Below are positions 61,085 through 64,000 of a DNA stretch of 64,000 nucleotides, piece after piece. The position numbers and the translations under genes were made by a program. Where the stretch lies: NCBI GenBank assembly GCA_036365145.1, contig JAEOAD010002858.1:100712-164711 (forward strand), written 5' to 3'. The DNA comes from Orientallactaga sibirica (lineage: Eukaryota > Chordata > Mammalia > Rodentia > Dipodidae). The notes under the pieces are model-generated. The model saw only the letters and a list, made by a program, of their open reading frames with translations, did no database searches and was not told where the DNA came from. Every line of letters starts with the position of its first letter. The first letter of the stretch is position 1.

Positions 61085-61215
61085 ATGGCTTAATTGTTAA
61101 ACATTTGCCTGTAGAGCCTAAGGACCCATATTCGAGGCTCAATTCTCCAGTACCAATGTAAGCAATGGCTAGAGGCCTGGCACGCCCATTTTTTCTCTCT
61201 CTCTCTCTGCCCGCC
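61085..61215 (+). mobile_element. Possible tRNA-derived SINE, degraded
   Basis: The segment has an A-box-like tggcttaattgttaaac, then gcctgtagagcctaagg and a B-box-like attcgaggctc about 50 bp downstream, followed by a CT-repeat tail (tctctctctctctctg). This is the layout of tRNA-derived SINEs. AT-rich words on both sides (cataaagataaag, cataaaatataag) could be a worn target duplication. The family is not identified. Confidence 0.4.
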
Positions 61216-61940
61216 TAACTCAATTCATAAAATATAAGACTAAGCCCAACTAACTCATTTGGTAATACAATGTTAGCCTGGGATTAAAGTTTTCCCTGAC
61301 AACTCTGCCCAACTGGAGGGACAAAATTAAAAAACCTAAAGACTATCAGTCTCTGGTTACTACAAAAATTTAATGACGGCTAATGGTGGTTAAATTTAAA
61401 TTGTTTTCTCTCTCCTTACTATGCCTTATACCAAGTATTATTGTTACTGTTATTATAAATCTATTAAAAGCCAGGGACAAAATGTAATAATTTAAATATA
61501 TGTCCCCCAATATATTCAATATTTTATTAACTTATAGTTTACATCTACAATCACCTTACTAAAGACAATGTCACTGGGGGCCAATTTTAAGGTGTAATAA
61601 TGGTTTAAAATTCCATTATAAAAATATACAAAATGTGCCTAACAAAAATTCCTAAAGCTTACTGTGACTTAACTACAATAATTTTACTATATGTACTATA
61701 TATCTAATTAATTTCTTTTCTCTCTCTCATGGCTCTACAAAGACAGGCCAACGTCTGCCAGTATGGAACTTCCCCTAGATCTATAAGTTTCAACATCATA
61801 AAAAACTGCTAGCTGTCAGCCCTGGATTAACCTTAACAATACATGTCTCATATCTTTTCTTCCTTGATTAACCATCCTAATGTTTTATTATTATTTTAGG
61901 TCATTCCAACCCATCTGATCTCCAAGATGCCTTGCCATTT
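61216..61940 (+). other. AT-rich interior of provirus B, no gene
   Basis: About 725 bp of AT-rich DNA with short runs such as atatgtactatatatc and no open frame of note. gag, pro and the RT N-terminus would be expected here; they are deleted or replaced. Confidence 0.55.
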
Positions 61941-61945
61941 TACAG

Positions 61946-62637
61946 GTGTCTCCAAAAAAGATTCAAACTGCCTCTCCCTTCAAGATTTTGGGCTCCAGGT
62001 TATTCCTTAATACTGTCTCTCCTGTCAAACCCCAACTCCATATTCAAAAATTCTATACTTTGCCTCAACTCCAAAAGGTGCTGGGAGAAATTAATTGGAT
62101 GAGGCCCTGGCTACCCATAACTACTGAGGAACTGTCCCCTTTATTTGACCTCTTAAAGGGTCTTACTCTTTCCTCTCAGATAACCTTGCCCCCTCGTCAT
62201 GAACAAATTCTACATAAGGTACAACGGGCCATTGATGCTGCTGTCCTAAAGAGGTTTGATCCTAACTTACCTATCTCCCTCTGTATTTTCTCTGGGAAAC
62301 ATTATGCACTGCGCTGTTGGCCCAGGAAGGAGAACCCATCCAATGGATTCACCTCTCCCTTGGTGGAGTCCCCAGAGTTTACTCTATAACTAACCAGATT
62401 ACAGACTGCATTATAAAGGGCAGGGACACCTCTGTCAGATTGTTTGGCACGGAGCCTCATGTCATTGTCACCCCCTTTAAGGTAACAGACTTCACTTGGC
62501 TTCAGAGAAATAACAACAGGGTTGCTATTGCCCTTGAGGGGTTTCTGGGTATAATTGATTGTCACTATGGTCCTTATAAATGGATGAGCTCCTTCTCTAG
62601 GTTGGAATGGAGACCCCCCAGACTTTTTTTTATCTAA
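61946..62637 (+). pseudogene. pol: pol fragment, RT palm end, thumb and connection, provirus B
   Basis: Similarity begins abruptly just after where YMDD would lie (SPKKIQT aligned with APEKIQQT of provirus A) and continues through LGEINWMRPWLPITTEEL and the thumb. A frameshift near 62310-62320 moves it to the frame open at 62317-62637 (PIQWIHLSLGGVPRVYS), the connection domain. No catalytic Asp of RT is retained. The upstream half of pol, pro and gag are absent. Confidence 0.85.
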
Positions 62638-62639
62638 AC

Positions 62640-63290
62640 CCAACCCTGATTTTCTTACCGTATTCACTGATGGGGGGCGCTTGGGAGCTTCCCTAGTTGT
62701 TTACCCTCCCCTAAGGAGGGGAGAAAAGTCTATACCCATAAAGTCTATCTCCCATGAGGTCACAGGATCAGCACATGCTGGGAAAAAAACTAAACATACT
62801 ATTAGCCATATACTTCAATGCTTTGCCACCCTTGGATTACCAGATCAAATCAAAACCGATAATGGTCCCTGCTTTGTAAACAAAACTTTTATAGATTTCC
62901 TCCAAACCTGGAAAATCTCACTTTCCACAGGCATCCCATATAACCATGGGGCCAGGCCATCGTGAAAAGATATCATCAAGCTCTCAAATCTCAATTACAA
63001 AAACAAAAGGGGGAATCTCTACCCCCACATGACCAACTAAAAAAAGGCATTATTAACCCTAAATATTTTAAATTTTTCTAAAGAAGATAGACACTTGTCC
63101 CCTTTTCAAAAACATTGGACCTCAGCTGTCACCTACAGCTCCATCTGGGTCAAATGGAGGGACCCATTAACTGGGGCCTGGAGGGGACCAGACCCCCTCC
63201 TCACAGCAGGGAGAGGATTTGGATGTGTCTTTCCTCAAGAGGAAAAAAGATCTATTTGGGTACCAGCAAGAGACTTAAAATATTTACCCC
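62640..63290 (+). pseudogene. pol: pol fragment, RNase H start joined to integrase core and C-terminus, provirus B
   Basis: An RNase H start (VFTDGGRLGASLVVY, first catalytic Asp) runs within about 30 codons into integrase core (HAGKKTKH and KTDNGP, second catalytic Asp) in the same frame. The rest of RNase H, the integrase zinc domain and the first DDE Asp are therefore deleted. A frameshift near 62950 follows GIPYN, and further breaks occur. The C-terminal domain (VKWRDPLTGAWRGPD, IWVPARDL) is open at 63095-63403. Confidence 0.85.
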
Positions 63291-63299
63291 AACAAGGGG

Positions 63300-63824
63300 A
63301 TGATAATAATCAATTTTCCAGGGAGTATCACACCCCTGAGAACTATGCCTCTGTTTCTTCCCCAGGAACAACTGAAGGTGTGGATGCTACTAGACCGGAA
63401 TGAAGCCAGAAAAGCTCCAGAAAGATTTACAGAAGAGGAGTCGGGACTCCTAAGACAACCTGCTGTAGACGAACTTACATGGCTTTTTATCCCACCTTCT
63501 CCCTCCCCTTGGACCCCTCCTTCTTCTTGCTCTATACCATACCTTCTCCCTCCCCTTGAACCCCTCCTTCTTCTTATCCTCACTCTCGGGCCCTGTGTAA
63601 TTAATAAGATTACACAATTCATTCACCAACAGCTTGAGGCAATTAAACTTCATCAGGCCAAGGCACCACAGGTTTACGACTCAAAGACAATGGCTTTTCC
63701 ACTTACTGGTTATCCACCTAACATCCCTCCCCCGCCCTCCATCGAACCAATGACGGGTAAGTTCTCAGACAGGCTGAGACAACCTAAGACAGGGCGTGGA
63801 GTGGTCAACGGGCTAGAGGCATAG
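63300..63824 (+). pseudogene. env: env remnant with a gamma/type-D-like membrane anchor, provirus B
   Basis: A frame of 174 codons overlaps the end of integrase. It contains a hydrophobic stretch (PLLLLILTLGPCVINK) followed by ITQFIHQQLEAIKLHQ. This order, a Leu-rich anchor ending in a GPC motif and then an amphipathic cytoplasmic helix, is what I know from gammaretroviral and type-D Env TM tails, and differs from provirus A. SU and most of TM are gone. The proline-rich end (NIPPPPSIEP) is unexplained. The assignment rests on motif appearance only. Confidence 0.55.
63495..63588 (+). repeat. Two tandem 47-bp CT-rich repeats within the env remnant
   Basis: ccttctccctccccttggac at 63495 and ccttctccctccccttgaac at 63542, an offset of 47 bp, which is not a multiple of three. 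The duplication changes frame across the anchor-coding region. Confidence 0.85.
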
Positions 63825-63893
63825 TGCCCAGAGACGGGTAAGGTTCCCAGGGGAACAACCTAGGACAGGGACTATGCCATCCACCGTTCTTAC
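63753..63893 (+). repeat. Imperfect direct repeat upstream of the 3' LTR of provirus B
   Basis: gacgggtaagttctcagaca near 63753 and gacgggtaaggttcccaggg near 63833 are followed in both cases by acaacctaagacaggg or acaacctaggacaggg. Non-coding; such repeats are common before the polypurine tract of class II ERVs. Confidence 0.65.
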
Positions 63894-63910
63894 AAAAACA
63901 AAAGGGGAGA
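63894..63910 (+). other. Polypurine tract, provirus B
   Basis: aaaaacaaaaggggaga lies immediately before the 3' LTR TG, the plus-strand primer position. Confidence 0.85.
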
Positions 63911-64000
63911 TGTTGGGCCCTGCCTGGTGTGAAGCCAAGTGGTTAGCCCAGCCAATCTTGGCCTACTCCCGGTAAGGCCTAGTCGAGCCTGAGTACCTGC
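63911..64000 (+). repeat. 3' LTR of provirus B, first 90 bp, cut by window end
   Basis: tgttgggccctgcctggtgt onward matches 58903-58992 with two substitutions (g to c near the start, t to c near the end). The remainder lies outside the window. Confidence 0.95.

Larger units (their letters stand above)
58903..64000 (+). mobile_element. Provirus B: class II ERV with tRNA-Lys primer site, deleted interior, right end outside window
   Basis: 5' LTR (58903-59430), Lys-type primer site, non-coding or degenerate interior with possible nested retroposons, broken pol fragments, env anchor remnant, polypurine tract and the start of the 3' LTR (63911). The first 90 bp of the two LTRs differ at two positions (about 2%), so it is moderately young and inserted directly into satellite. 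The right target duplication is not visible. Sequence, LTR and primer site differ from provirus A, so this is a separate family and event. Confidence 0.93.

Noticed and set aside
61085..61160. Functional tRNA gene
   Set aside because: A- and B-box-like words are present, but a cloverleaf is not evident and a CT-rich tail follows, so a SINE remnant is more likely.

Overview
The window looks like pericentromeric or centromeric DNA of a placental mammal. About 46 kb is AT-rich tandem satellite with a monomer of about 181 bp, roughly 255 monomers, all in one orientation. Three class II (betaretrovirus-related) endogenous proviruses lie inside it. I found no cellular protein-coding gene, rRNA, tRNA gene or CRISPR array. 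The two twin proviruses have IAP-type features (LTR of about 350 bp, tRNA-Phe-like primer site, 6-bp target duplication, hydrophobic Gag start), which hints at a rodent or a relative. The species cannot be fixed from sequence alone.

Layout: satellite block 1 covers 1-37244. Provirus A is 37245-43509, satellite block 2 is 43510-46585, and provirus A' is 46586-52861. Satellite block 3 is 52862-58902. A different provirus B begins at 58903 and runs off the right end, with its 3' LTR starting at 63911. In block 1 the monomers fall into recurring types, often in an A-B-C order of about 543 bp. Larger duplications sit on top of this: a 4158-bp offset (23 monomers), a roughly 3.81-kb offset (21 monomers), a 2160-bp offset (12 monomers) and a recent 543-bp trimer.

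A and A' are not two insertions. Both have the same 6-bp target duplication (gtagat), the same point in the satellite monomer and the same flanking satellite. The whole unit of about 9.34 kb (provirus plus about 3.07 kb satellite) was tandemly duplicated after insertion. Within A the two LTRs differ at roughly 5% of sites by eye, while A and A' differ mostly by 1-2 base indels, so the duplication is much younger than the insertion. Both encode recognisable gag, dUTPase, protease, G-patch, reverse transcriptase, RNase H, integrase and env remnants. Neither has an uninterrupted set, and gag and env carry large internal deletions.

Provirus B belongs to another lineage: LTR of 528 bp, tRNA-Lys1,2 primer site. 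It has lost gag, pro and the N-terminal half of RT. It keeps broken pol fragments and a possible gammaretrovirus/type-D-like Env membrane-anchor remnant, and it carries a CACGTG repeat array and probable nested retroposed DNA. Many breaks are single-base homopolymer differences between A and A', so some may be residual long-read consensus errors rather than biological mutations.
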